From NCBI GenBank assembly GCA_021186555.1, contig JAJKFL010000011.1, forward strand, positions 34,163,923 through 34,227,922: a stretch of DNA of 64,000 nucleotides, given 5' to 3'. Source of the stretch: Reticulitermes speratus (Eukaryota; Arthropoda; Insecta; Blattodea; Rhinotermitidae). How positions within the stretch are numbered: the stretch's first letter is position 1; every line of letters starts with the position of its first letter. The notes below the pieces were generated by a model. The model was not told where the DNA came from. It did no database searches and was given only the letters and a program-made list of their open reading frames with translations. The translations under genes were made by a program, and so were the position numbers. Positions 48,940 through 61,700 of this stretch are shown here, one piece after another.

Positions 48940-49016
48940 GCCGGATTAGCTGACTAGCTGACTGGGTTATACGATGGACGTCAGAGGATCAGTGGTTCGA
49001 TTACCGGTCAGGGAAA
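48940..49016 (+). mobile_element. tRNA-like SINE head
   Basis: GGAGCCGGATTAGCTGACTA and box B GTGGTTCGATTACCGG. It sits immediately beside the family-1 SINE. The region 48557-48939 before it holds nothing I recognise. Confidence 0.45.
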
Positions 49017-49019
49017 TAT

Positions 49020-49285
49020 ATTTTTTTCCTATGGCTCAACAGCCCCTAGGGGGCCTAGGCCTCCTAATTTTTCGAGGCTTCGTGATCACACTTTTTAGAC
49101 ACACCACACTCGGTAGGACTCCTCTGGACGAGTGACCAGCTCGTCGCAGAGACCTCTATCTGACAACACACAACACTCACAAGAGACAGACAGACATACA
49201 TGCCCCCGGCGGGATTTGAACCCACAATTCCAGCAAGTTAGCGGCCGTAACCCACGCCTTAGATCGCGCGGCCACTGGGATCGGC
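49020..49285 (-). mobile_element. tRNA-Leu-like SINE (family 1)
   Basis: Minus-strand copy of the element at 44356-44619 (GCCGATCCCAGTGGCCGCGC, box B GGGTTCAAATCCCGCC). The duplication is not clear. Confidence 0.8.
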
Positions 49286-49740
49286 AAAGAGATTTTTAGC
49301 TTCTTCAAATAATTTGGACCGGCTCTTTGGCTAATGCAGCCTTCTATTGCATGTGTACCGGAGGTAAAGCGGCAGGGGTGTGAAGTGCACCACACTCCCA
49401 TCTACTGCCTTGGTTAAGAATTTGCGGAGCTAAACTTTAAATCCCTCGCCTTGCTTCATGGCATTGACGGGCATAAGTTCACGTGCTTTGTTTGGAGAAC
49501 ACGCTAAAATGTAAACTGCTATTCGTATCACTTTCATTCAGCGTGAACATTGCTTTAAAATTAGATGTTTATTCAAATAAAATTCAAAAATTATTTCCTC
49601 ATTCATAAAAGAAACACTGTGTTTCTGTTTAGGGAAAAAGTTCCTGCTTATTTTGAGAATCAAATTATACATATAAATAAACTGTATGGGCAAAATTAAT
49701 TTTGTAGTAATTGAGCAGGTGGTATGTAATGACTGTTTTA

Positions 49741-50035
49741 CGTGGTGGCGCACTTGGTTGAGGCACTGCGCTACAAGCCGGAAGGTCGCGGTTTGGATTC
49801 CCGATGGTGTCATTGCAATTTTTCAATGACTTAATCCTTCCTGCTTCTCGACTCAGCGTCTAATAGAAATGAGTAGTAGGGATGTCTCTTGGGGTTAAAG
49901 GCGGCCGGTGTATACTGCAGACAACTTGCACCCTTCATGTGCCTGTTCTCTAGAAATTCTGGGGGCCTCAACCTCCTGGAGTCCTAAGGCCCTGTCCAGG
50001 CCTGTAACGGGATTGCTTTACCTTCAACTTGCTCT
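49741..50035 (+). mobile_element. tRNA-derived SINE (family 2)
   Basis: GTGGTGGCGCACTTGGTTGA box A and CGCGGTTTGGATTCCCG box B. The body is shared with 35765-36070 (AAATGAGTAGTAGGGATGTC, GGCGGCCGGTG). 49286-49740 before it holds nothing recognised. Confidence 0.75.
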
Positions 50036-50429
50036 GAATGTTAGTAAAGTTAATAAAAATTTTCAGACATTCTATAACAAAGGAAAGGCGATAGTTGTGG
50101 GAAATACTGAAGGAAAAAAGAAGAGAGGGTTTTGGAAATGAAACACGAAAATTTAATTCAATGGTACAGCTGTGTCGACAGGGTGGATACTGAGAAGTGC
50201 ATGGGAGTTAAACCTCAAAGAAACGTGCTGATGGCACAAAGCAGGACAATGTCTTTCAGGCGGACACCAGATGACGTCTGGAAATGGGAAAGGAACTCTC
50301 AAGAAAATGTGAAGCTAGTATTATGGCAAGAAGGAAGAGACCGGATATTTCCTTTATCGACTAATGTAAGAAGGAGATGTGTGTAAGAGAATCTTACACT
50401 CATAATGCCTGCTTTGAGAACAAGACCAT
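50036..50429. other. Spacer, nothing recognised
   Basis: An open stretch at 50132-50386 has no family resemblance. Probably chance or degenerate repeat. Confidence 0.4.
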
Positions 50430-50687
50430 TCAATTGTTCCTCCTTCTATAGAGGCCTTGTGAGGGCCAGGTAAGGCCGCCACCAGCAGTCCAGTTACCAA
50501 AACGGTATGTCTGCAGAGGAAGTGTGGGGCTAACACGGTACACTTCGGTCAGCACGACGACGTGGTCACCTTGTGGCTGAGCCACCAGGAACTGGCAGTC
50601 GAAAGGAATGTTGATGTCTGTGAAGAACTGCTCCAGGGACGTGATGGTGTCCAGGAACAGCAGCCAGATGGCTGACGATAACTGAAC
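50430..50687 (-). pseudogene. Orphan IR exon 3, acceptor intact, 3' truncated
   Basis: It starts after a CAG acceptor ([20 protein letters not shown]) and keeps [20 protein letters not shown] and [19 protein letters not shown], then hits TGA right after YRRRNN where the paralogues continue. Very similar to the IR-B and IR-C exons, so a recent fragment. 50688-51400 holds only dispersed repeat. Confidence 0.88.
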
Positions 50688-51400
50688 CTGTACAGAAACG
50701 GGACACTTTAGTTTTATTGGTTTGTTTTCTTTGGAGATTGTACGTGTAACTTTAACACTGTGGTGCTTTCTCGTAAATGTGGCAGTGGGAAAGCAAAACT
50801 CGTTCTATTTTTATTATTAAAGTATATACGTTGCTGTGAACAATGTAATAATTATTGAAAGCTTTACCACTTACGCACAGAAATGTGTTCTGCTGTATTG
50901 TTGCGCTACATATGTCGCTGCCAACAATATGAAAGACACTTAGGCCTTCTCGTATATTGTCCGTTACTTTCGTCTGATTTTAACCAAATTTGGGGTTCCT
51001 AGACCGATTTTCATATAAGTACCCAATATAAAATTTAACAAAAATCTTCCAGTGGGAGCCGTGCTGATACATGCGGGCCGACACTGACGGACAGACGGAT
51101 CGGATATTGCAAAGCTTATAGCTCTTTTCGTGACTATGCAAAGTCACCTCAAATTAAGTCCTTATCCACATCACTGCGAAAACATGAATCTTACAAACGT
51201 CTTAGATCATATACTGACACCTAGTCACATAATATGGATTCCTTACCTTGTGAAATAAAAAGTACTGTTTTGCGGTGTGAAGGTTATAACGTACAAGGCA
51301 CGGTTTTGTTGGCACTGCTGTGTATAAAATGGCGTCCTACGCAACGACGCTGACAAAGTACCAACTGATACACTCATTAGTTTTTTACTGGCTTCTCTTA

Positions 51401-51500
51401 NNNNNNNNNNNNNNNNNNNNNNNNNNNNNNNNNNNNNNNNNNNNNNNNNNNNNNNNNNNNNNNNNNNNNNNNNNNNNNNNNNNNNNNNNNNNNNNNNNNN
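51401..51500. other. Assembly gap (100 N)
   Basis: A run of exactly 100 N, the conventional size for an unknown gap. Real distance and content are unknown. Confidence 1.
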
Positions 51501-51690
51501 CATAACATGTGTACCACAATTTGTCGAAATCGGTAGAAACTTTCTCGAGTAAAAATTTACGGTCACTTTGAGAGACTGGTGTGCATTACATGTTGCACAA
51601 GGGACTCAAAATAACGTGTCCTTTCGTTATCAATTCGATAGGGCAGGGTCAAATCAAAGATGAATCGATAATTTTACTTGGCCAACTCAC

Positions 51691-54600
51691 CTCCAATTAA
51701 TGAGACTTTTGTAAGGGTTGTTCTGGGAAATTATGTAGGTCAATGATTCCGGGTAAGAAGTTCCAGGAAGTGGCACTAGCTGACAAGTCAGCGCACTTGA
51801 CAGCTGCAACCTGAGGAAGTTAGTGCCGATATATGCATACTTGTGACGAGAACAGGCTGATTTTAAACCATCCAAATCAGATTTCGGCATGTCTTTCTTG
51901 AAGGGCGCTATCAGCTGCTTATATGCAACACTCTCAATTCCTTCAGTGGCCCTCTGTAACAAAAAATATGATATTTAGTTTTTCAACCAACGAATGCACA
52001 TATAAATAAAATTTCACTATGCCCTACGTATGTTTCGTCCTCAATTTGGCCATCATCAGGGGCACTTTGCTAAGCTCTTCACTGATCACCGTCCATTTGG
52101 CACTGTTACGTGACTATTATCCCGTTACTGTTAATATTTACACTGATCACAAGTATATAAGGTTTAGCACATAATTTTCTTGAATTGGCTCTGTGTATAT
52201 AACGTCCGTTTATGCCTGTTTATATTGAAGTCCGTATCTTGCTGTTGTTTCGTCTCGTTGTGTGCCGTGAATGACTGTCCTTGAATTGTTACGGTGTATA
52301 AAACATTCTTTCTTGTCCGAAGTATACGTTCCAGCGCTGCTGTTGTGGTTGTATGGCTTTACGTTGTTAATGTCTATTAGAATAGTCGACGTTGTTAAAA
52401 CTTGTTATTAAATAATGTCTTACTACCAACTAAATGCACTTTATTTAAAAAAACCAATATAAGGTTTCTTTAAAATCGTTTTATAAAGCCCCTACATATG
52501 TTTCGGTTTCTAGAAAACCATCATCAGGATATGTAGGGGCTTTTTAAAACGATTTTAAAGAAACCTTATATTGGGTTTTTTTAAATAAAGTGCATTTAGT
52601 TGGTGGTAAGACATTGATTAGTGAAAATGCACGGTGAACATAGAATAAAATTTGTTATTAAATAGTTTAAGAAGTTAAAGCTGTTAAAACTTTATTTTAT
52701 TTATATGTGCATTCGTTGGTTAAAAACTAAATATTAGTATTAAGATGCACAGTGAACACAACGTTAAATTAAAAAATATGTCACCACGCGCATTCTTGTC
52801 TTTGAAATAAATAAAGCGCCCATTCACCTAAAGCAGTAACACGGCTGGTTGTATTCTGATACAGAGCGTTTGAAATCTATGCTAGATGCACACCGCCTTT
52901 ACTGACGTCTGTCTTGATTGTTATTAGTGGAATAATCGCTGTTAGTTGTGTTTGAATCATACCAAATATACATCTTGAACTTTATGGGAATTATTAAATC
53001 ATTTGAATGGCAGAATAAGCGAATATCAGTTCAATGGAATTAGATTCACTTAAAATATGGTATATAATTATTATTAATTATAGTAGGGACCAGATTACTT
53101 GCTAAATTACCTAACACTGTACATAGCTGCAGTCGGCACGGCACAGTCGCTGCTATGCTCAATTCGGGAAGGCCAGGAAGCGTTAGATATTTTTCGAAAA
53201 AATTTTAATCTGTTGAAATTACATTCACGTCTTCAGTCACTGTGTAGGATTTAAAGAACAGAACGCTTTCTTGCACTTGCGAATTGCTTCCCCTCTTACC
53301 AGCTCTCCTTTTTACCCCCGCACCAATATCTAGCAAGTAATCTGATATATGATATTTGAGCTGTTCTTTATACATCAAATATATTGATGGTAGAAGTGTG
53401 GTCTACGACGCCCAGCTTGTAGGAACCGTCATACAAAAGTCCCTTTAGGTCCTTGAAGGGCACATCTCGTGGCTGCACTGCCAGGCTGGAGATGAGGAAA
53501 GCCGAATATGCAGCCAGTAACACCAGTGACGTCATATATGTCGTCCAAATGACAATCCGACCTGATGTGTTGTTTACATCATCCCGTTGGCCTGCAAATA
53601 CATGGCGATATCAGTTCGTCGAAAAGGAGCTGTGGCCTGTTTATCGGTAATGTAATGTTACGCTAGAACTGGTTAGATATAGGTTGATATGAATGTCGTT
53701 TATCCCAAGCATGCCATCGTTCCGCTTTTATCACATAAAAAGCCTGTCTCCTTCGAGACTTCTCTTGACAGCTGCCTTAATTAGGGACACGATAGAAAAG
53801 ACATCCTGTAAATTTCTGTCTATAGTTTTGCATGCCCGATTATGACAAAATAGAAACATATCAGCGCGTTTTGGACTTTCTTTACATCTATTCGTCGTCA
53901 CTTCGAGAATTATTAAATATTTTTATATTAATAGAAAGAGGAAGCATTAAGATGTAATGAAATGAAAATATATTTTAAAGGGATTTCAGCAGGAAAATTT
54001 CAAAACAAGTTCATAGACGCGGTGTACGACCCTGCGGGAAGAAAATAATTTGAGAATGTATGAGAATAAATCGTTTAGAATAATGGCTGTTATTAAGTGA
54101 GAGGAAGTGACAAAATGTTTACATTCTGCATTCTGTACAAAACAGTCATAAGTATGATGGTGAGCTCACGCAAGTTGACGCGTGGAACACTTGATACACA
54201 CGTGTGAGGAAAAGAAGTCGCACAACATTTTAGCAGAAAGCCGAAAGATGAGAGAACTCTGGAAAGACCGGGGCGTAAATGGAAAAACAATATTAAAATG
54301 CATCCTAAGAACGGTGTGATTGAGTGCAAACGACTGCCAATGACTTCCGTAGAGAGATTTGTGTATTTGTTTTGAACATAAGAATATATATTTATAGGTG
54401 CCATAAAGGGGACTTTATAAATATTTGAGCGACATCAGCTACGTAACCTGAGTCCTACAATTTTATTTGCCCTATTTACAGGCATATAACTAAATTTCGA
54501 TAGATGTTACACCCTTAAATATTGAAAGTAAAGTATTAATTTACACAAGTTGGCAAAATGTATTCAAAGAGTGCTACCATATGTAATAATAAGAGTCAAT

Positions 54601-55682
54601 TTTAATCTTTGAAGGCAATGAAAATAGAAAGGCACAGAAGTGAGATTGGCAGATTAGTGATGGCTAGATTTACTAAAGGGTCTAACGGAGGAAGTTGAAT
54701 GTTAGGTTAAAAGAAAGAAAGGAAAAATCAAAAGTATTGAAAAGAGAAAAATGTAAATGAAGGCATAAGACTACGAAAAAATACAAAAGCAAAGTAATAA
54801 TTCGAAGCCTCACCTTGCTGGCACAGACAGGCGAGCATATAGAAGAATATAGTGGAGAGATTTGGGCTCTGATTGCTCTTGTCACTGCAGTGGGTGAGGA
54901 CCAGGCAGACACAAAGGACACAGACAGCAATGGCCACGGCCAGCCACAAGCCGTAGCTGAAAGGCGCTACGTAGCGATCCCATGCCAAGTCGGAGCTGCT
55001 GGGTAGACGTATAAACACGTTGTCGCTGGAAGAAAATATTGAAGTTTGTTTTCCGAAATTTTGAAATCATTATTTGTAACCCTTTTACTTATAACTTCGG
55101 CATATCTAATAGCATTATTTAGTGTGATATGGAATGACAATATTATTAGAAACATCAATTGGAATTTTAAAATCCTGGAGGAAATAATTTTTATACTTAA
55201 TATTATTCTCACCGTGCATGTTTATATCACTAGTAAAAATTATACCAACACATGCACTTACTATTAAATGATTAATAGTTTTAATAAACAGTGCATGTGT
55301 TTTTATAATTTTTACTAGTGAAATAATTTGTGTTTTTTTGTATAGTTTTATACGTGTTTAACGAAGTTTCAGAGAAAACGGCTTAATAATTTTGAGGCTA
55401 GTTACACAAGGATTTGGAAATAGCAGGATTCGTTAAAAATGTTGCTAAGGAACTGTGAACCAACAAGCTGTCGTAAGCCATAAAACCACAATGTTATTTC
55501 TTACAGCGCGTGAACCTCGAATCTCATCAAAACACGCTACGGATCAGCACCAATAAATGCAGAGAGACATTATAGTAAATTGCAGTGAGGTGACTCGAGG
55601 TACTTTCTTTCTAAGTGACTGTGAACCAAACGTTTAATATATAACACTTAGGGCAGAGACAGAAAAATTATTACATTATTAC

Positions 55683-55718
<36 letters not shown>

Positions 55719-58700
55719 GTAAAAATGTTGGCACTATTTTAAATGCTTCTAAACGTCTATTAAAAATGTTCAGTTAGTAATACTGCGAAACACATTAGGA
55801 CGGAGTGTCGGCCAGTCACTCGGCTCCAACTCTGGGCACATTCAGTAGGGATAGACACGTGACATCAAGTTTACAGGAGCATGCAAACTGTCATACTCTT
55901 CTCATATGAACAAGGAACATGGAGGCAGAGAAACGTTTTTGAAAAATATGCTGGTCCTGTATTATTCTGACATCAAGAAGATATATAAAGGAAAGGGAAA
56001 GAAGTTCGGAAAATGCGCAGGGAACCGTGAAAAATGATAATTCATAGACAATTTTTCAGAGTAAATCACATAAGGGTGTCATACCTTGAGAATTCTACTG
56101 TATTTATGAAAGCCACAACATCAGCTCTCTCCCTCGTCGCTGCGAATTCTCCGATACCAATATCTGCCACCCCACTGATTACCAGCCCAACCATTCCGCT
56201 CCACGATCCGTTAGCAGACTTAGAGCCGTATGAATCCGTCTCGTGGAACACAGTGCTGACGACAAGTGAGAGGACTTAATAAGCTTTTAAATACACCTAA
56301 ACGTGAAATGCAAAAATATTTACGTTTCTTGATACAATTATTTCTTTTCTTGTTACATCATTTTTTTCGTGGTACCTTTTTTGTAAGGACCAGATATTTT
56401 ATCATTGCAGGTCGCTAACACTTTAAATGGCTTTGTCCCTGATAGGCTTATATCGGAACTGTCACGAGACTTTCTACGTCTTTCAGAATCTTTTAATCTG
56501 TTAGGAGTGCGTTTATATCTTAGCCACTGTGGACGTTCTTGAAAACGTTTGTGTTGCAAGAGCAGTGCACTCACTCTTACCAAAACGTTTGTGTTGCAAG
56601 AGCAGTGCACTCACTCTTACCAAAACGTTTGTGTTGCAAGAGCAGTGCACTCACTCTTACCAAAACGTTTGTGTTGCAAGAGCAGTGCACTCACTCTTAC
56701 CAAAACGTTTGTGTTGCAAGAGCTGTGCACTCACTCTTACCAAAACTTTTGTGTTGCAAGAGCAGTGCACTCACTCTTACCAAAACGTTTGTGTTGCAAG
56801 AACAGTGCACTCACTCTTACCAAAACGTTTGTGTTGCAAGAGCAGTGCACTCACTCTTACCAAAACTTTTGTGTTGCAAGAGCAGTGCACTCACTCTTAC
56901 CAAAACGTTTGTGTTGCAAGAACAGTGCACTCACTCTTACCAAAACGTTTGTGTTGCAAGAGCAGTGCACTCACTCTTACCAAAACGTTTGTGTTGCAAG
57001 AGCAGTGCACTCACTCTTACCAAAACGTTTGTGTTGCAAGAGCAGTGCACTCACTCTTACCAAAACGTTTGTGTTGCAAGAGCAGTGCACTCACTCTGAC
57101 CAAATCACACTTTGCCTCCCGAGTCAAAAACAGCAAGAAATTTGGTCAATGTATCTATATGTAGATAGAAATATTTGTGGATCTATAGACTGATGTATGC
57201 TTCTTAATTGTTCCGGACTAAAGTGTTTCGGACTAAATTGTTCCGGACTAAATCTACTTTCAAAGACAAAACACATCGCACATGTAAACAAAATTTCTCA
57301 GTGGGTTTTATACGCAATAATTAGCCATTGCAAATGCAAAACACTTGTTCTACCTCTACAGAATTCCATTCCATGCGACCCATCTCTGTGAATCTCTTCA
57401 ATTTCACAAACGTGATGACATTTGGCCATTTTTATAGGCTGTCCTACTCTCACCATTTAATGATTTCGTGATTTTATGTCAGAAGATACCATTTATTAGG
57501 AAACAATACATTTACTTACGTTGTGTTCATTACATCCACCAATGTGGCCCATATTTCTACAAAATATACGTCTGGATCAACTGGTTCATTTGCCTTTGGA
57601 GCTGTGTTGAAGGTCCAGTGACCTTGAACGGTCTGAAACATTAATTATTACTCTCCATAGCACTATGCATGACGTCAAGTAACAATTCTTAATGTGCATG
57701 TCTTGTATTAGAGACTAAGTTTATTCTAAATCGTTGAATTTTTTAAAAGGATAAGGAGGTTTTGATTTCGGTAGTATTCATGAAACTTCTTGGCGTGTTA
57801 AAGTTCTGGTTCGTCAGGAAAGACTAGGTTTTATAGAGTTCCCTAGTCATTTCGTTGTCTCACAATTTTTAAGAAGACATTTTAATTTAAACCCTGTTTT
57901 CTTCTTTGGGCCTATGTACTGTAAGTGGTGCCTTACCATAAAATTTTCTGAAAATTTTTTTTATAACTTTAAATTTTTCCCTCATTCACGCTTTAAGTAT
58001 ATTAGCATTACAAGGCCATATTTGATGAGTAAGTTATCGATTTCTGAAATTCGTTTATTCTGCATAAAAATATTCTTTATACTTAAAAGGACGTCAATTC
58101 GAATTACATAAAAAGTCGGATAATGCCATTTGGAGTAGTAATCGCCGTTTATCTGAAAATCATGCGAAACACACATGTAAGCTGTGTTGGAATAAATTCA
58201 CAGTTTCCTAATCTGACTACATTACAGTACAGCGATAATATTGCAGTAGGGTTACAGTTCAGGATAACATAGTAATAATAAATTTACAGCGCAGTGACAA
58301 CACTGCAGTAACTTTAAATTGCACTTATGACAATGTAGTAACTTTAAAGTGCACTTATGACACTGTAGTAACTTTAAAGTGCACTTATGACACTGCAGTA
58401 ACTTTAAAGTGCACTTATGACACTGTAGTAACTTTAAAGTGCACTTATGACACTGTTGTAACTTTAAAGTGCACTTATGACACTGTAGTAACTTTAAAGT
58501 GCACTTATGACACTGTAGTAACTTTAAAGTGCACTTATGACACTGTAGTAACTTTAAAGTGCACTTATGACACTGTAGTAACTTTAAAGTGCACTTATGA
58601 CACTGTAGTAACTTCAAAGTACACTTATGACACTGTAGTAACTTTAAAGTGCACTTATGACACTGTAGTAACTTTAAAGTGCACTTATGACACTGTAGTA

Positions 58701-61700
58701 ACTTTAAAGTGCACTTAGGACAATGTAGTAACTTTAAAGTGCACTTATGACACTGTAGTAACTTTAAAGTGCACTTATGACACTGTAGTAACTTTAAAGT
58801 GCACTTATGACACTGTAGTAACTTCAAAGTGCACTTATGACACTGTAGTAACTTCAAAGTACACTGATAACACCGTAATAAAGTTACCGTGCAGTTATAA
58901 CACTGTAACAACATTACAGCGATTTATAACACTGCAATAACTTTGCAGTACACTGCACTGATAACACTGTAATAATGTTACAGTGCACTGATAACACTAC
59001 AATAACGTTACACTGCAATTCTAACATTGTAATTATGTTACAGTGCAGTTATAATACTGTAACAATATTACAGTGATTCATAACAATATAGTAAATTTAG
59101 AGAACAGTTATAACACTGTAATAATGTTACAGTACACTGATAATAATATGATAACGTTACACTACAATTCTAACACTGTAATAACGTTTAAGTGCAGTTA
59201 CAACTTTGTAATAACATTACAGTGAAGTGATAACACTGTAATAACGTAACAGTGCAATGATAAAACTTTAGTGCCAAGTGTTAAAATATTATGATATATT
59301 TTAAACAATTAAAAGTACGAAGCTCTTCGTTATGTAACTTCCTCGAGTCCTCTGCTGTTTAATTCCTTAACTCGTACGTTTTTGGATTGTTATGAAAGGT
59401 TAGTGTCACACTTAACGAAATATATGTGAGAATATTGTGAGCCGAAATTCTTAGGCGTGGAAGTGTTCTGTTACTCTGAAAAAAAATTGAGGAGTGCGAA
59501 GATATGTCAAGGCCGTATGCAAAGTCAAGGGACACAACTGACATAAACGTCACTAGACAGCTGATTCTGCGAAAAATAAAAGCGGTTACGTGAATTGGTG
59601 TGGTCATTTTGTGCTTTACAGAGACATAAACAATGCACTTGAACCGAAATTTATTTAAGGTTATAAAAAGCCTAATCCAATAAAAAGGTATAGTTCTCCC
59701 TAGAACAGACCATGAAGGCCCAGAGGGGGAGTAGAAGTAGGCCTATAGCTCTACTCTTTCTTTAACCCTGGCACTAGATGGGGGTGGGTGGACATATCAA
59801 CTCCCCGGCCGCTTTACCCCCGGGAAAGAGACCCGGTACCCATGATATAGGTGGCTGGGTGGGCCCCAGGGTCGATCTGGACGGTTGCGAAAAATCTCGC
59901 CCCCACCGGGATTCGATCCCCGGGCCGTCAAACCCGTACCGAGTCGCTATACCGACTACGATATCCCGGCCCACGCCTAATCTAATACAATATCAATAAT
60001 CATTCTGCTAATAAATTTGTCTTGTCATGATTCAGGAAGTTAGACATCGTTCTCTTACCACCGAAGATCTTGTTCGACTGTAGGATAGTCCATGTGTAAC
60101 TTGTGTTGGAGAAGATGACATTGGAACAGGTCTCTACCGAATATATATTTTGTAACTTGTCAGTAACTACAATCTACCACAGACTTTTACAATTTTAGAA
60201 ATTATAATCATCATTAATACCATAACAAAACCGTGAACGAAGTCATATAAATATATTCGTTTTTTTTTTAAATTCCTATTTATCAACAATCATATTTTCT
60301 GTCCATCACATATTTAAAAGCAAAGAATTTCGTATCCAGTCTCTGATATACGCTTTCATACCTTGGGTCCCTTAGCGAGGACAGCTTCTATTTTATCATA
60401 TATTGATAAGGATTTACTTACATTTCTGTGAGTAGCTCGAATTATATGTCCCTGTAAGTTGTTCCTCCTCATGTAGAGGCCCTGTGAGGGCCAGGTGATG
60501 CCACCACCAGCAGTCCAGTTACCAAAACGGTATGTCTGCAGGGGAAGTGTGGGGCTAACACGGTACACTTCGGTCAGCACGACGACGTGGTCACCTTGTG
60601 GCTGAGCCACCAGGAACTGGCAGTCGAAAGGAATGTTGATGTCTGTGAAGTACTGCTCCAGGGACGTGTTGGTGTCCAGGAACAGCAGCCAGATGTCTTC
60701 AGATGAATATGTATCTACAAATGTCTGTAGGAAATTGTACTTTGTATTGAAAAAAAGTTTATTGCCCTTAACGTAATTTTACTCTTGAAATTAGCAAAAA
60801 TTTATATGAAAGTATAATGTTTATTAAACATTTGCCTTTAAAGGCCACAGGGTATGATTATGATAAATTTATTTTTTCGGTGTTGGTTTTCTAAAAGAAA
60901 ATAAACTATCGAATAATAAATACAAAATAGGACAATTTAAAGGCAAAGGTTTTAAACATGTAATTACTAATCTTTGTTTCCCTGACGTCGTACTTGGAGA
61001 TGACTACTAGTTGAAAGAAAAGTAGGAATTTGAGAGAAATGAGGTCATCTGAAGGAGCATAGATATGACAAAAGCACAAGAAAAGCTAAATTTGTGAACT
61101 TTGTGTTATAATAGAAGCAGACGTGCTGACAGAACAACAAAAGTCTCAGTACATATCTAACCTTATTTATATATCTTCTTGTTTCTTCATTTCCTCTCAG
61201 TATGACGTATATTGACCGCTGAGCGACGCAGCTATCTCTGGCGCCACTTCTGAATATATTTCCCATTACAGGAATATATTCATATAATAAGTACTTGCGA
61301 ACTGCCTGCGTGAATATTGTAACTGTAAGATCTGAAACATATTAACCATACGATTTTCAGTCGATACAAAACGCGTATAAAATAAGCTTACCTTAAAAAT
61401 TAAATAATTTCCCATATCATTCAAAATTTGCTAACTTCTTACCACATGATAAAGAAATAAGTGAGTAAATAGAATTAAGGCTGTCCAGTTACAAACTGTT
61501 TATTTAAATCATAACAATACAATTGTTTTATTACAGAGATGTGGGCCAAACAAATTAGTTTTAATGTAAGTTGAAATATTATTATACTTATAAGAGATAT
61601 ATTATAAATTAACTACTTACTCATTTCTATTAGAGTTTTAGGTATTGTATAAATAACACCATAAAGATAGAAAATTTACTGTCTAAAATTTATATAAGTT

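Larger units (their letters stand above)
51971..52733. mobile_element. Inverted-repeat, hammerhead-bearing element in IR-B intron 7
   Basis: The outer arms carry CAACCAACGAATGCACATAT (left, from 51984) and its complement near 52700-52726. A hammerhead motif lies just inside the left arm, and a second palindromic element (52416-52613) is nested within. Same general design as 33368-33967. Confidence 0.7.

Noticed and set aside
56529..57193. Three overlapping ORFs of 186-214 codons
   Set aside because: They are frames of a 40-bp tandem repeat with no stop codons, inside an IR intron and on the opposite strand.
58200..59270. CRISPR-like array (30-bp regular repeats)
   Set aside because: Units are directly adjacent without unique spacers, in a eukaryotic intron.
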